A DNA stretch of 28,687 bases from JBBIRT01 sp037441725. GTDB lineage: Bacteria > Desulfobacterota > BSN033 > UBA1163. Positions 7,877 through 15,306 of this stretch are shown piece by piece; within the stretch, counting starts at the first letter, position 1; every line of letters begins with the position of its first letter. Below the pieces are notes generated by a model. That model saw nothing but the letters and a program-made list of their open reading frames with translations, was not told the origin of the DNA and did no database searches. Where the stretch lies: the NCBI GenBank assembly GCA_037441725.1, contig JBBIRT010000023.1, positions 1 through 28,687 of the forward strand, given 5' to 3'. The position numbers were made by a program, and so were the translations under genes.

Positions 7877-8821
7877 TCATTTGCAAACCACCGGTGGATC
7901 CAAACCCCATGATGCAAAATAGTCTTGATAAAATTTGGGCTGTGGGAAATTCGGCCACATATTTGGAGCAAAAGCAGTATACGGCCTCTTGTAGAGTCCA
8001 TACATCATATCCTCAAACAGATTTGTCCCCTTACTCTTTCTTGCTGGTAGAGTAAGAATCATGATATCTTCTCCAGTCATTGCTCGATCGTACTCTCCTG
8101 GGTCAGGGACAGTAATCGTGCCTTCGCCAGTTTCTAACACAGGCACTAGGGCTCTCGTGCAAGAGCCAATCCCGTAAAAAGTAGAAGTAATCATGTATCC
8201 ATGCCTTAATCCAAGCGTAAGGATCAAATGTCTCAATTGCCCTGGATTACAATAGATCATCACCACATCTGGCACAAAATTAATTGTCTTCAACGGCCCA
8301 AAAACCATACCTGTATCTCCAAATTTCTTATATGGAAGACGAGGAGCCTCTTGAGCATGCTTTTTTGCTGCAATCGGATCCTCAATAAAAAAACTAGCAG
8401 TGAATCCATCCAGAAAAGACTGAGGTGGTTCTACAAGTCCTAAACCAATGATTGGTTCAAAGCACCAGTGATCCTCAATGAACATGGCTATTGTTTTTCC
8501 ATTGCGACGAGCCAAACCAAAGGCCTGACACAAAGCATAATGTTCGTACTTATCAGCCCTTGGTTTAAATGCTCCCGTCGGGATTTCAGCCCTGTTTTTT
8601 AGCATTTTTATACCTATTGGAGAGGACCTCAAGATCATTAATTTTTCAAGATCCGCTCCATAGGTATGTATTTGATCCAATGGAAGCCCTTCATCCTCCC
8701 ATCTATGGCCCCATCCTTTGTCTCCATGGCCTCTTGCTTGAACATTATGGGTGGTCGCATTTACCCCAGCCATGGCTACTCCAACAATAGTTGCCCTTTT
8801 AAAAAAATCCCTTCGCGTCAT
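7877..8821 (-). CDS. Tat-exported DUF169 family protein
   Basis: The 314-residue protein starts MTRRDFFKRATIVGVAMAGV, a twin-arginine signal (RRDFFK then a hydrophobic stretch), so it is probably folded with a cofactor before export to the periplasm. The mature part carries the DUF169 pattern: ILRSSPIGIKML, YEHYALCQAFGLARRNGK, EDHWCFEPIIGLG, and later GLRHGYMITSTFYGIGSCTRALV. DUF169 proteins are common in anaerobic archaea and deltaproteobacteria and their function is not known to me. Most DUF169 proteins I recall lack a signal peptide, so export is notable. Three cysteines lie in conserved-looking motifs (LCQAF, HWCFEP, IGSCTRA) and may bind a metal or cofactor. AAAGGA lies 9 nt before the ATG. 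The unit has its own promoter and is bracketed by hairpins. Confidence 0.85.
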   Translation of the reverse strand: MTRRDFFKRATIVGVAMAGVNATTHNVQARGHGDKGWGHRWEDEGLPLDQIHTYGADLEKLMILRSSPIGIKMLKNRAEIPTGAFKPRADKYEHYALCQAFGLARRNGKTIAMFIEDHWCFEPIIGLGLVEPPQSFLDGFTASFFIEDPIAAKKHAQEAPRLPYKKFGDTGMVFGPLKTINFVPDVVMIYCNPGQLRHLILTLGLRHGYMITSTFYGIGSCTRALVPVLETGEGTITVPDPGEYDRAMTGEDIMILTLPARKSKGTNLFEDMMYGLYKRPYTAFAPNMWPNFPQPKFYQDYFASWGLDPPVVCK

Positions 8822-8910
8822 TCCTTTTTGTCCTTTTCCATCAATTTTTTTTATAATTTATCCCCCCTTTTTCTAAATTCAGAGAATAATTTCTACATAA
8901 ATCTCAACCT

Positions 8911-8939
8911 TTAAGTTTCTTCTTTCATCTCACCTCCCT
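8911..8939 (-). other. Strong Shine-Dalgarno followed by a five-codon ORF in the DUF169 leader
   Basis: On the minus strand GGGAGGTGAG is placed directly before ATG (8928), which opens MKEET and then TAA (8913-8911). It lies about 90 nt upstream of the DUF169 start within the predicted leader. It may be a leader peptide or the leftover start of a deleted gene. Confidence 0.35.
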
Positions 8940-9046
8940 TCAATTAGTTTGCTGATTTGGATGATCCCGAAAATTTTTAGAACTCATTGAGTATAATGTT
9001 AAACTAATAAAATAGAAGTATAAAAATATTATTTCTTCCAAATTTA

Positions 9047-9075
9047 ATCATAATTTTGTCCGAGGTTACTCTCAA
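9047..9075 (-). promoter_or_regulatory. Sigma70-type promoter for the DUF169 gene
   Basis: On the minus strand TTGAGA (9075-9070) and TATGAT (9052-9047) are separated by 17 bp. The predicted start near 9040 gives a leader of about 220 nt before the ATG at 8821. The long hairpin at 9091-9127 lies just upstream of the -35 box. Confidence 0.55.
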
Positions 9076-9090
9076 TAAGAAATAGAGGGG

Positions 9091-9127
9091 TTTGCTTCTA
9101 ACAGAAATAAAATCTGTTAGAAGCAAA
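9091..9127. repeat. Perfect 15-bp inverted repeat upstream of the DUF169 promoter
   Basis: TTTGCTTCTAACAGA (9091-9105) and its exact reverse complement (9113-9127) flank the 7-nt loop AATAAAA. Neither side has a clean U-run. It could end transcription from the Nudix side, act as an operator, or belong to a hairpin family. Its arm shares CTnCTAnCA with the hairpin at 7836-7868. Confidence 0.6.
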
Positions 9128-9270
9128 GGTGGGTCATTTTGAGAAAATGATTCATGGTCCTAGCTTGAAATCAAGAAGCTTCTAATATTTCTATTTAATC
9201 TAATAAAAAGAATGTCTGAAAGTCAAGATAAAATTTTATAAGTAATAAGTATGAGGAGAGATTTTTTTCT

Positions 9271-9438
9271 TCATCTTTTTAAGATCAATTGGAAAAAGAA
9301 AATCATCATTGACCTATTGCCTCTTAAATCCTTCTTTTATTTTCTCCAAACTATGAATAAAGATATTCCTATTAATAGATAGAGGATGATCCAAACCGGT
9401 ACAAAGAGCCAGGATGAGGGATTAAAGATTGGTTTGGC
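9271..9438 (-). pseudogene. tspO: Decayed TspO/MBR family fragment
   Basis: Directly after the Nudix stop codon, in the same frame, the minus strand reads AKPIFNPSSWLFVPVW, IILYLLIGISLFIVWRK, a TAA stop (9339-9337), then in the same frame KKDLRGNRSMMIFFFQLILKR and TGA. This matches the loop, second helix and start of the third helix of the TspO/MBR tryptophan-rich sensory membrane protein (usual pattern KPxFNPPSWLFxPVWxxLYxxMGIS, later FxxQLxLN). The first helix, the C-terminal half and any start codon are missing, and two in-frame stops interrupt it. It is therefore a non-functional remnant. Recognition is by eye from family memory. Confidence 0.65.
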
Positions 9439-10032
9439 TTATCCCTTTGAAGCTGATTGGGAGGAGATCAAATCTAAAAGTTGTTTTAGGATCCTTGCGG
9501 TGGCTCCCCAGATGATATGATCTTTATATTGGTAGGCATAGACCAACTCTCTTTGACCCATCCGTAGCATCTCCTTTTCGCTGAAACAATCCTTATCAAG
9601 GAGGAAAGAAAGAGGAATTTCGATTAACTCGGCGATCTCAATCTCGCTTATTTTAAAGGGATAGGGATAGGGAAAGAGGCCCACAATGGGGGTCACGATA
9701 AACTCTGTGACGGTGATAATATCATCCAGAAAACCAATAATTTGAACATCCTCCTCTTTTAACCCGATCTCCTCATAGGCTTCACGAAGTGCAGTATGGA
9801 TTAACTCCCTGTCCTCTTCATCTACCATCCCTCCAGGAAATGAAATCTCACCCTTATGATATTTGACCTGGTCAGATCTTTTGGTGAAGAGAAGATGGCA
9901 ATCTCCCTCTTTTTGATAAAGAGGGACCAAAACCGCCGCATGTGAAAAAGGAGGGTGATCAATGACCTTCCTTTTCCTCGATGAAAGCATTTTCTTTAAA
10001 TGATCAATGAATTCTTTTTGGCAAAAGTTCAT
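9439..10032 (-). CDS. Nudix hydrolase, CoA pyrophosphatase (NUDT7/YeaB-like)
   Basis: This 197-residue enzyme probably splits coenzyme A or acyl-CoA into phosphopantetheine and 3',5'-ADP in the cytoplasm. Residues about 47-69 (LLFTKRSDQVKYHKGEISFPGG) carry the UPF0035 signature that precedes the Nudix box in CoA pyrophosphatases, and the box follows with TALREAYEEIGL. The C-terminal WGATARILKQLL is also typical. The ATG has no strong ribosome-binding site, and a 7-bp hairpin (10049-10068) lies 17 nt before the ATG. The stop is followed in frame by a TspO remnant, so the last residues (SQSASKG) could derive from an ancestral fusion or deletion event. Confidence 0.88.
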   Translation of the reverse strand: MNFCQKEFIDHLKKMLSSRKRKVIDHPPFSHAAVLVPLYQKEGDCHLLFTKRSDQVKYHKGEISFPGGMVDEEDRELIHTALREAYEEIGLKEEDVQIIGFLDDIITVTEFIVTPIVGLFPYPYPFKISEIEIAELIEIPLSFLLDKDCFSEKEMLRMGQRELVYAYQYKDHIIWGATARILKQLLDLISSQSASKG

Positions 10033-10134
10033 TTTTACTTGATGGGATTAAGGATTGAAGGATCCTTAGATTCGAATTTCTTAAAAATATTTTCCTTTGG
10101 ACACTCGAATCCTTGACCCCTTAACCTATATATA

Positions 10135-10698
10135 TCATAATGACGCCTCTTTTAGAAACTCCTCGAGGGTCATAATCCTTAGCAAGGGATAGAGGGCAAA
10201 GTCACGATAGAGATTTAAACATGTTTCATGAGATATTTTATTACGGCTGGCAGAACAATCCTCCAATAGGATGGCTGAGAAATCGTGACAGAGTCCATCC
10301 AACGCAGTCATCAGGACACAAACCTCTGTGGTAATACCTGTGACCACAATCGTGTCCACCCCAAGGACCCGAAGGGTCTGGTCAAGGTCGGTTTTAAAAA
10401 AGGCACTGAAACGTCTTTTAGGCAAAATGATATCGGATGGTTCTGGTTTTAACTCATCGATCACCTCTGCCCCTCTTGTTCCCCTCAAGGAATGGCTCTT
10501 CATTCTTCCCTTGAAAATAAAATCCCCTTCTAAGAAACTATCACAGGCGAAGATAATAGGGAGCCTTCTTTTTCGGCCCTCCTCTAAAAGCCTTTGTAGA
10601 TTGGGGATGATGGCTTTTCCTTCTTGAAAGAAGGGGTTCCGAGGGCTTTCCTTTAAATTATCTTTTAACATATCTACCACAATAATAGCAGGTCTCAT
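10135..10698 (-). CDS. Isochorismatase-family cysteine hydrolase
   Basis: The 187-residue protein has the family's catalytic triad in order: D9 (IIVVDMLKDN), K94 (ILPKRRFSAF) and C127 (TGITTEVCVLMTA), with a cis-peptide-type ITTEV before the cysteine. It hydrolyses a small amide or vinyl ether in the cytoplasm. Nicotinamidase is the commonest function for such proteins, but the metal-site motif of true PncA (DxHxxxH) is not seen after D49 (FACDSF). The substrate is therefore left open. GGAG precedes the ATG. It lies 64 bp downstream of tatD in the same orientation, probably in one operon. Confidence 0.88.
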   Translation of the reverse strand: MRPAIIVVDMLKDNLKESPRNPFFQEGKAIIPNLQRLLEEGRKRRLPIIFACDSFLEGDFIFKGRMKSHSLRGTRGAEVIDELKPEPSDIILPKRRFSAFFKTDLDQTLRVLGVDTIVVTGITTEVCVLMTALDGLCHDFSAILLEDCSASRNKISHETCLNLYRDFALYPLLRIMTLEEFLKEASL

Positions 10699-10762
10699 GA
10701 ATGCTCCTTCATTTCGATGTGATTAGAATTGGATTAAACTGACCCCAAGAATTATCCTAACC

Positions 10763-11533
10763 TTAATCTTTCATTCGATAGGCACGCAGGGCATTATTCA
10801 TGGTTATCTCAGCCACCTTTTCAAAGGAGACCTTCTTAATCTCTGCCACTTTCTGAGCCGTATATCTGACATAACTCGGCTCATTCCTCTTTCCACGAAA
10901 GGGTTCGGGTGTGAGAAAAGGCGCATCGGTCTCCACAAGAAGCGAATCCAGAGGAATATTTTTTACCATTTCTCTAAAACGGTTTGCATTCTTATAAGTA
11001 ATGTTTCCGGGAATAGAGATATAAAAACCCATCTCTATACACTCCCTTGCCATCTTTTCATCGCCAGAAAAACAATGGATGATCCCTCCGCAATCCTCTG
11101 CCTTCTCAGATCTTAATATTTCGAGGGTTTCTTGATGAGCTTCCCGATCATGAATCACGATAGGAAGTTTTAACTCCCTGGCCAATCCGATCTGTTCTCG
11201 GAATCTCTTTATTTGGATGTCTCTTGGAGATAAGTTTCTAAAAAAGTCGAGTCCAATTTCACCATAAGCCTTCACCTTGCCATCTCGACACAGTTCTTTC
11301 AATATCGCATAGGTCTGATCATCAATCTCTTTTGCATTATGAGGATGAACCCCCAGAATAGCATAGATGGAATCATGGGTGTTGGCAATTTCAAGGGCCC
11401 TCCTCCAGTCCTTTTTCTCAGTCCCGACTGTAAAGATATATTCTACCCCTGACTCTTTGGCCCTCTGAATAACAGTTTCCAGGTCTTTTTTAAAATCAGG
11501 CATTTCTAAATGGGCGTGAGAATCGATAAGCAT
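10763..11533 (-). CDS. tatD: TatD-family metal-dependent deoxyribonuclease
   Basis: The 256-residue TIM-barrel hydrolase has the usual metal ligands: H6 and H8 (DSHAHLE), the glutamate in YGEIGLDFFRN, histidine in IVIHDREA, histidine in IIHCFSGD, and aspartate in LLVETDAPFLTP. The family members act as 3'-5' exonucleases or DNases, or as D-aminoacyl-tRNA/dipeptide hydrolase relatives. Length is as expected for YcfH/TatD. The start fits the conserved MLIDSHAHL, although no good ribosome-binding site is visible, suggesting coupling to the upstream phospholipase-D-like gene, which ends 31 bp before it. Confidence 0.94.
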   Translation of the reverse strand: MLIDSHAHLEMPDFKKDLETVIQRAKESGVEYIFTVGTEKKDWRRALEIANTHDSIYAILGVHPHNAKEIDDQTYAILKELCRDGKVKAYGEIGLDFFRNLSPRDIQIKRFREQIGLARELKLPIVIHDREAHQETLEILRSEKAEDCGGIIHCFSGDEKMARECIEMGFYISIPGNITYKNANRFREMVKNIPLDSLLVETDAPFLTPEPFRGKRNEPSYVRYTAQKVAEIKKVSFEKVAEITMNNALRAYRMKD

Positions 11534-11564
11534 AGGAATGGAAAAAAATAAAATAATGGAATTT

Positions 11565-12140
11565 TTAATCCGCTATTCTTTTTTTTTGAGATGGACTACC
11601 TGCTGCCTTGATCTGTTCAAAATAGTTAACTAAGGCTTTTGCCAATTCTTTGGATCGAATTAAAATAGAGACCTCATGATTATTCGTCAAAGCATAGTAG
11701 GTCCAGTTTGTGCTTCCCACAAGGCTCAGTCTTTCATCGGCGACTATCCATTTGGCATGAGTGGTTTTAAAGAGGGGATCATAGATGACCTCCACCCCTT
11801 TTGAAGCAAGGAGCTTTCCGGTTTGAAGATTTCGTTCACTCGTTCGGTCTTTTCCTTCTCTGACCTCCAAGATCACTGATACCTTCACCCCTCGATTCTT
11901 TGCTTCGATGAGTTCTTGAATAAGTAAGTTTGAAGGAGAGGAGGAATATTTTTCATAGTATCCCATCTCAAACATCATCACATGAATCGAACTTTTGGCC
12001 TCTTGGATCATTTTTTTTGCAACCTGAAAGTATTGGGCATCGGTCACCAACTGAACATCCTCTGCAGGCAAAGCTTGGGCGGATTGGAAAGGGAATGCGA
12101 TGAGAAGTGCGAAGAAAAGAAAGGCAATATTTTTTCTCAT
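11565..12140 (-). CDS. Secreted phospholipase D-like protein (Nuc-type, single HKD motif)
   Basis: The 191-residue product has a clear signal peptide (MRKNIAFLFFALLIAF, likely cleavage after AQA near residue 23), so it acts in the periplasm or outside. The single HKD motif is H128, K130, D135, with GSTNW at 142-146. This fits the small Nuc-like endonuclease branch, which forms its active site as a dimer. Substrate (DNA, RNA or phospholipid) is not determined. GAGGTAG 7 nt before the ATG lies within the end of sua5, with only one base between the two genes, so translation is probably coupled. Confidence 0.9.
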   Translation of the reverse strand: MRKNIAFLFFALLIAFPFQSAQALPAEDVQLVTDAQYFQVAKKMIQEAKSSIHVMMFEMGYYEKYSSSPSNLLIQELIEAKNRGVKVSVILEVREGKDRTSERNLQTGKLLASKGVEVIYDPLFKTTHAKWIVADERLSLVGSTNWTYYALTNNHEVSILIRSKELAKALVNYFEQIKAAGSPSQKKRIAD

Positions 12141-12141
12141 T

Positions 12142-13092
12142 CTACCTCACACTGGCACGGCGGAGACGATCCATGATGGCTCGACCCAATCCAATTTCAG
12201 GTACAGGGTCAACCAAAATGAGATCCAGGTTTAACCGATCTAAACGGCGAAGGGCTGAGAAGAGATTGGCTGCTGCTTCTCTCAGGTCCCCTTTCTTTGA
12301 AAGAATTTCAATTGCATTGAATTTTAAATGGTTAATCGGTTTTTGAAAAGCCAGCAAGCCAATGGACTTATTTTTAAAGAGGTCAAGGTTTTTATTCTTC
12401 CAATTTAGGATCATCGGTGTTCGGGGGGCATAATGTCTTGGAAGCATCCCTGGGGCTGAAGGCCTCTCTTTATTCATGGATTGAATTTCTACTTTACCAA
12501 TCATCGATTCGATCTCTTCCATGGTGATTCCCCCCAATCTTAATAGCTTAGGAGAGTCTTCAGCGAGAGAAATGATCGTCGATTCCACCCCTACCGCACA
12601 GGGGCCTCCATCCAGAATAAAATCAACTTGATTGCCCAACTGCTCTTTGACATGCTCAGCAGTAGTGGGACTTAAGTAACCAAAGGGATTAGCACTCGGT
12701 GCTGCAATGGGGCATCCCGCTTCTTTGATTAAGGAGAGGGCAACCGGATGATTGGGCATCCGAAGCGCCACGGTGGGAAGGCCAGCAGTCACAATATCAG
12801 GAATATGGTCTTCTTTTAAAAGAACAATGGTCAAGGGTCCAGGCCAATATTTTTCCATTAATTTTTTTGCATTTGAGGGAACCTTTTTAACCAACGTTCC
12901 AACATGGGTAGGTTGATCGATGTGGACAATTAAAGGATCAAAATAGGGCCTTTGTTTGACCTCAAAGATCCGTGCCACGGCAAGGGAATTAAAAGCATCT
13001 GCCCCCAAGCCATAGACCGTCTCTGTTGGAAAGGCAACGATTCCCCCCTCCCTTACAATTCTTGCTGCCTGAATCACTTCATTCTCTTTCAT
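12142..13092 (-). CDS. sua5: L-threonylcarbamoyladenylate synthase (Sua5/YrdC with Sua5 domain)
   Basis: This enzyme makes threonylcarbamoyl-AMP from threonine, bicarbonate and ATP for the universal t6A37 tRNA modification. Residues about 5-195 form the YrdC domain (FPTETVYGLGADAFN, KQRPYFDPLIVHI, YWPGPLTIVL, CPIAAPSANPFGYLSPTTA, STIISLAED). A linker with PSAPGMLPRHYAP leads to the C-terminal Sua5 domain (about 225-316), making 316 residues, typical of long Sua5 proteins. It lies 37 bp after purE and one base before the phospholipase-D-like gene. The ribosome-binding sequence is weak, consistent with an internal operon gene. Confidence 0.95.
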   Translation of the reverse strand: MKENEVIQAARIVREGGIVAFPTETVYGLGADAFNSLAVARIFEVKQRPYFDPLIVHIDQPTHVGTLVKKVPSNAKKLMEKYWPGPLTIVLLKEDHIPDIVTAGLPTVALRMPNHPVALSLIKEAGCPIAAPSANPFGYLSPTTAEHVKEQLGNQVDFILDGGPCAVGVESTIISLAEDSPKLLRLGGITMEEIESMIGKVEIQSMNKERPSAPGMLPRHYAPRTPMILNWKNKNLDLFKNKSIGLLAFQKPINHLKFNAIEILSKKGDLREAAANLFSALRRLDRLNLDLILVDPVPEIGLGRAIMDRLRRASVR

Positions 13093-13129
13093 TTTAAAAA
13101 ACTTTTTAAACCCTACTTCGATTCTCTCT

Positions 13130-13618
13130 CTATTGTTTGAGAGCTTTTGCTTTCTCCTCTAATGCCTTTTTTGTCTTCGCCCTGAATTCCTCCAATTTCT
13201 TTGTAATCTCTGGATATTTGATTGAAAGGATTTCACAGGCCAGGTAGGCTGCATTTTTTGCTCCATCAATACCCACTGTAGCGACAGGAATTCCAGGTGG
13301 CATCTGGACTGTTGAATATAGGGCATCTACTCCATCGAGGGCTCCTGATTTCAATGGAACACCAATCACCGGAAGAGTAGCGTGAGCGGCCAGGACTCCA
13401 GCAAGGTGAGCTGCCATTCCAGCCCCTGCAATCAGAACCTCAAGTCCTTTTCTCCTGGCCGTTTTGGCGTATTGGATTGTCTTTTCAGGCATCCGATGGG
13501 CAGAACAGATATCCATTTCATAAGGAATTCCCATCTCCTTTAAAACCTCTGCGGCCTTCTCCATGATTGGCAAATCACTTTCACTTCCCATTAAGATTCC
13601 AACCAAAGGCTTTTTCAT
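13130..13618 (-). CDS. purE: N5-carboxyaminoimidazole ribonucleotide mutase (class I PurE)
   Basis: PurE converts N5-CAIR to CAIR in purine synthesis. The 162-residue protein has the hallmark MGSESDLPIMEKAAEVL, the SAHRMPEKT loop with the catalytic histidine, AGAGMAAHLAGVLAAHATLPVIGVP, and a basic coiled C-terminal tail. The SAHR and GAxAAHL motifs indicate PurE rather than a fused form. No PurK is in the window. AAGGGGGAT before the ATG is a strong ribosome-binding site. It appears to head the operon with sua5, the phospholipase-D-like gene, tatD, the isochorismatase and the Nudix gene. Confidence 0.96.
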   Translation of the reverse strand: MKKPLVGILMGSESDLPIMEKAAEVLKEMGIPYEMDICSAHRMPEKTIQYAKTARRKGLEVLIAGAGMAAHLAGVLAAHATLPVIGVPLKSGALDGVDALYSTVQMPPGIPVATVGIDGAKNAAYLACEILSIKYPEITKKLEEFRAKTKKALEEKAKALKQ

Positions 13619-13705
13619 AGGATCCCCCTTAAAGATCAGAATGATGAACTATTGGGGTTTTTTATATCCTATCTTAAAAAATTAAGATGAATTTCACAAG
13701 AGAAT

Positions 13706-13735
13706 AAAAAGTCCTCCTATAACAAAGTTAGGAGG
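13706..13735 (-). terminator. Intrinsic terminator of the antiporter operon
   Basis: On the minus strand CCTCCTAAC, a short loop, then GTTATAGGAGG form a GC-rich stem of about 9 pairs with a 2-nt bulge. It is followed by ACTTTTTATT. It lies 25 bp after the NuoM-like stop and before purE, so it separates the two operons. Confidence 0.75.
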
Positions 13736-13759
13736 TTCCGTATGTATCATCCTGGCCAT

Positions 13760-15280
13760 TTATAATATTATTTTAATTACCGAATGAAGAAGATCCATTA
13801 AGGGTTTAGGATATAATCCAAGAAAAGCTGATAAAAAACCCAACAATAGAAGTGGGACACTCATGGTTAATGGGGGATCTTTAATTTCTTCTTTTGCTAA
13901 ATTTGGTTTTAAAGGACCAAAAAATATTCTCTTTGCAGACCAGAAGGTATATGTAATGGTTAATATAATGGCAGAGACACCTATCATTGGAATGAGAAGT
14001 ACAATCCAAGACCCATTTGTTCCATAGATGAAGATACCAGTAAACATTAACCATTCTGATGGAAAGCTTAAAAGAGGTGGAAAAGCGGATAGTGACATAG
14101 CCCCTATTATCCAAAGAAGGGCTGTTATGGGCATCTTAGAGGCAAGCCCCCCCATCTCATCCATATCCCTGATCCCAGTGGTATAGACTAAAATACCAGC
14201 AGTTGAGAAGAATATGGTTTTACCTAAGATGTGGCTTAAAAAGAATAGAAGTCCTCCCTCAATACTCCAGAGGGTTTGTGCTCCTAACCCAAGGATTGAA
14301 TAGGATATCTGACTTATGGTGGAGCATGCGCAGAATCGTTTCACATCATTTTGAGCCAGTGTAAGTAGGGAACCATATACCATAGTTACCAGTGCCAATA
14401 TCATGATAGGTACATTGAATACTTTGAAATCGTCAAAAAGGGGTAAAATGAGAACCCGAACCATAACATAAGCCGCTATATTTGCATAAACTGCAAGCAA
14501 TCCAGCGATACATGTGGGATGCTCGGCGTGGACCCACGGCATCCAGACATGAAACGGAAAGATTGCAAGCTTGATCAATAAACCCAAAAGGATTAATAAA
14601 ATGAACCAAATCGTTGAAGAGTTTCCGGCAAGATTGGATAAGATCGAAATTTCAAAGCTACGGATTTGGATGTAGGCATAGAGAATTCCGATAAGGAAAA
14701 AAGTCGCTCCAGCGACCCCCCAAAATAGGCACATCAGGGCCACTTTAGACCGCTCCATAAAATCAGAATAACCAAATTGTGCCATAATGAAATAGAGGGG
14801 AATTACTGTTAATATTTCCATGAAAAAATACATTACTACAAGATTGGTGGCAAAGGAAATACCCATAAACCCGGTTGAAAAAAAAAGGTATAGAGAGAAA
14901 AACCTTGTATTATATGAAAGCCATGTCCTTTTCTCTACTTTCCCATAGATTGCCTCAATCCTATGTTTTATATAGGGTATAGAGTAAAACGCCAACACTA
15001 CACAGCAAAGATTTATTATCAATGCCACTGGTAGGCTCAGGCCATCAGCTAAAAGATTGAACCTTATTTTAGGTCCAACAGGATACTCTTCACATATCAC
15101 TTCACCCTGGTAGACTCTTATGCCTGCGATGCAAAGGAGAGTGGTTGTATATAAAAGGGTGATGACAACTATCCAGCCTGCCCTTTTACTCAATTTGGAG
15201 CGAATTAAAAAGATAGAGAGGGAGACCATCATTGGCACGATGACAATTTGAAGAAGAATGTAGGGTATCATCTTTATCAT
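13760..15280 (-). CDS. NuoM/MrpD-like proton-pumping antiporter subunit
   Basis: This polytopic membrane protein (about 14 helices) is homologous to the antiporter-like subunits of complex I, Mrp and membrane-bound hydrogenases. The conserved TM5 glutamate is present (YFFMEILTVIPLYFIMAQFG), as is the TM7 lysine (LLIKLAIFPFHVWMPWVH) and later lysine in NDVKRFCACSTISQIS. It is the last gene of the operon, 26 bp after the NuoL-like gene, and is followed by an intrinsic terminator. The ATG at 15280 is preferred: GAGG lies 7 nt upstream, while the longer frame would begin with TTG at 15286. It adds a third antiporter-type subunit beyond the usual Mrp set, and probably moves H+ or Na+. Confidence 0.88.
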   Translation of the reverse strand: MIKMIPYILLQIVIVPMMVSLSIFLIRSKLSKRAGWIVVITLLYTTTLLCIAGIRVYQGEVICEEYPVGPKIRFNLLADGLSLPVALIINLCCVVLAFYSIPYIKHRIEAIYGKVEKRTWLSYNTRFFSLYLFFSTGFMGISFATNLVVMYFFMEILTVIPLYFIMAQFGYSDFMERSKVALMCLFWGVAGATFFLIGILYAYIQIRSFEISILSNLAGNSSTIWFILLILLGLLIKLAIFPFHVWMPWVHAEHPTCIAGLLAVYANIAAYVMVRVLILPLFDDFKVFNVPIMILALVTMVYGSLLTLAQNDVKRFCACSTISQISYSILGLGAQTLWSIEGGLLFFLSHILGKTIFFSTAGILVYTTGIRDMDEMGGLASKMPITALLWIIGAMSLSAFPPLLSFPSEWLMFTGIFIYGTNGSWIVLLIPMIGVSAIILTITYTFWSAKRIFFGPLKPNLAKEEIKDPPLTMSVPLLLLGFLSAFLGLYPKPLMDLLHSVIKIIL

Positions 15281-15306
15281 TACCAATCCTCTTAGATTTT
15301 AATAGA

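Larger units (their letters stand above)
8822..9270. other. Non-coding region upstream of the DUF169 gene
   Basis: This AT-rich stretch has no supported gene. It holds the minus-strand promoter at 9047-9075, a perfect 15-bp hairpin at 9091-9127, and a strong ribosome-binding site with a five-codon ORF at 8911-8939. The remaining tract at 9130-9270 shows only a short CTTGA/TCAAG hairpin and possibly the unrecognisable end of the tspO remnant. Confidence 0.6.

Noticed and set aside
13661..13688. AT-rich palindrome ATCTTAA/TTAAGAT beside TATAAA upstream of purE, as operator and promoter
   Set aside because: No -35 box at acceptable spacing, and such AT palindromes arise easily in this composition.
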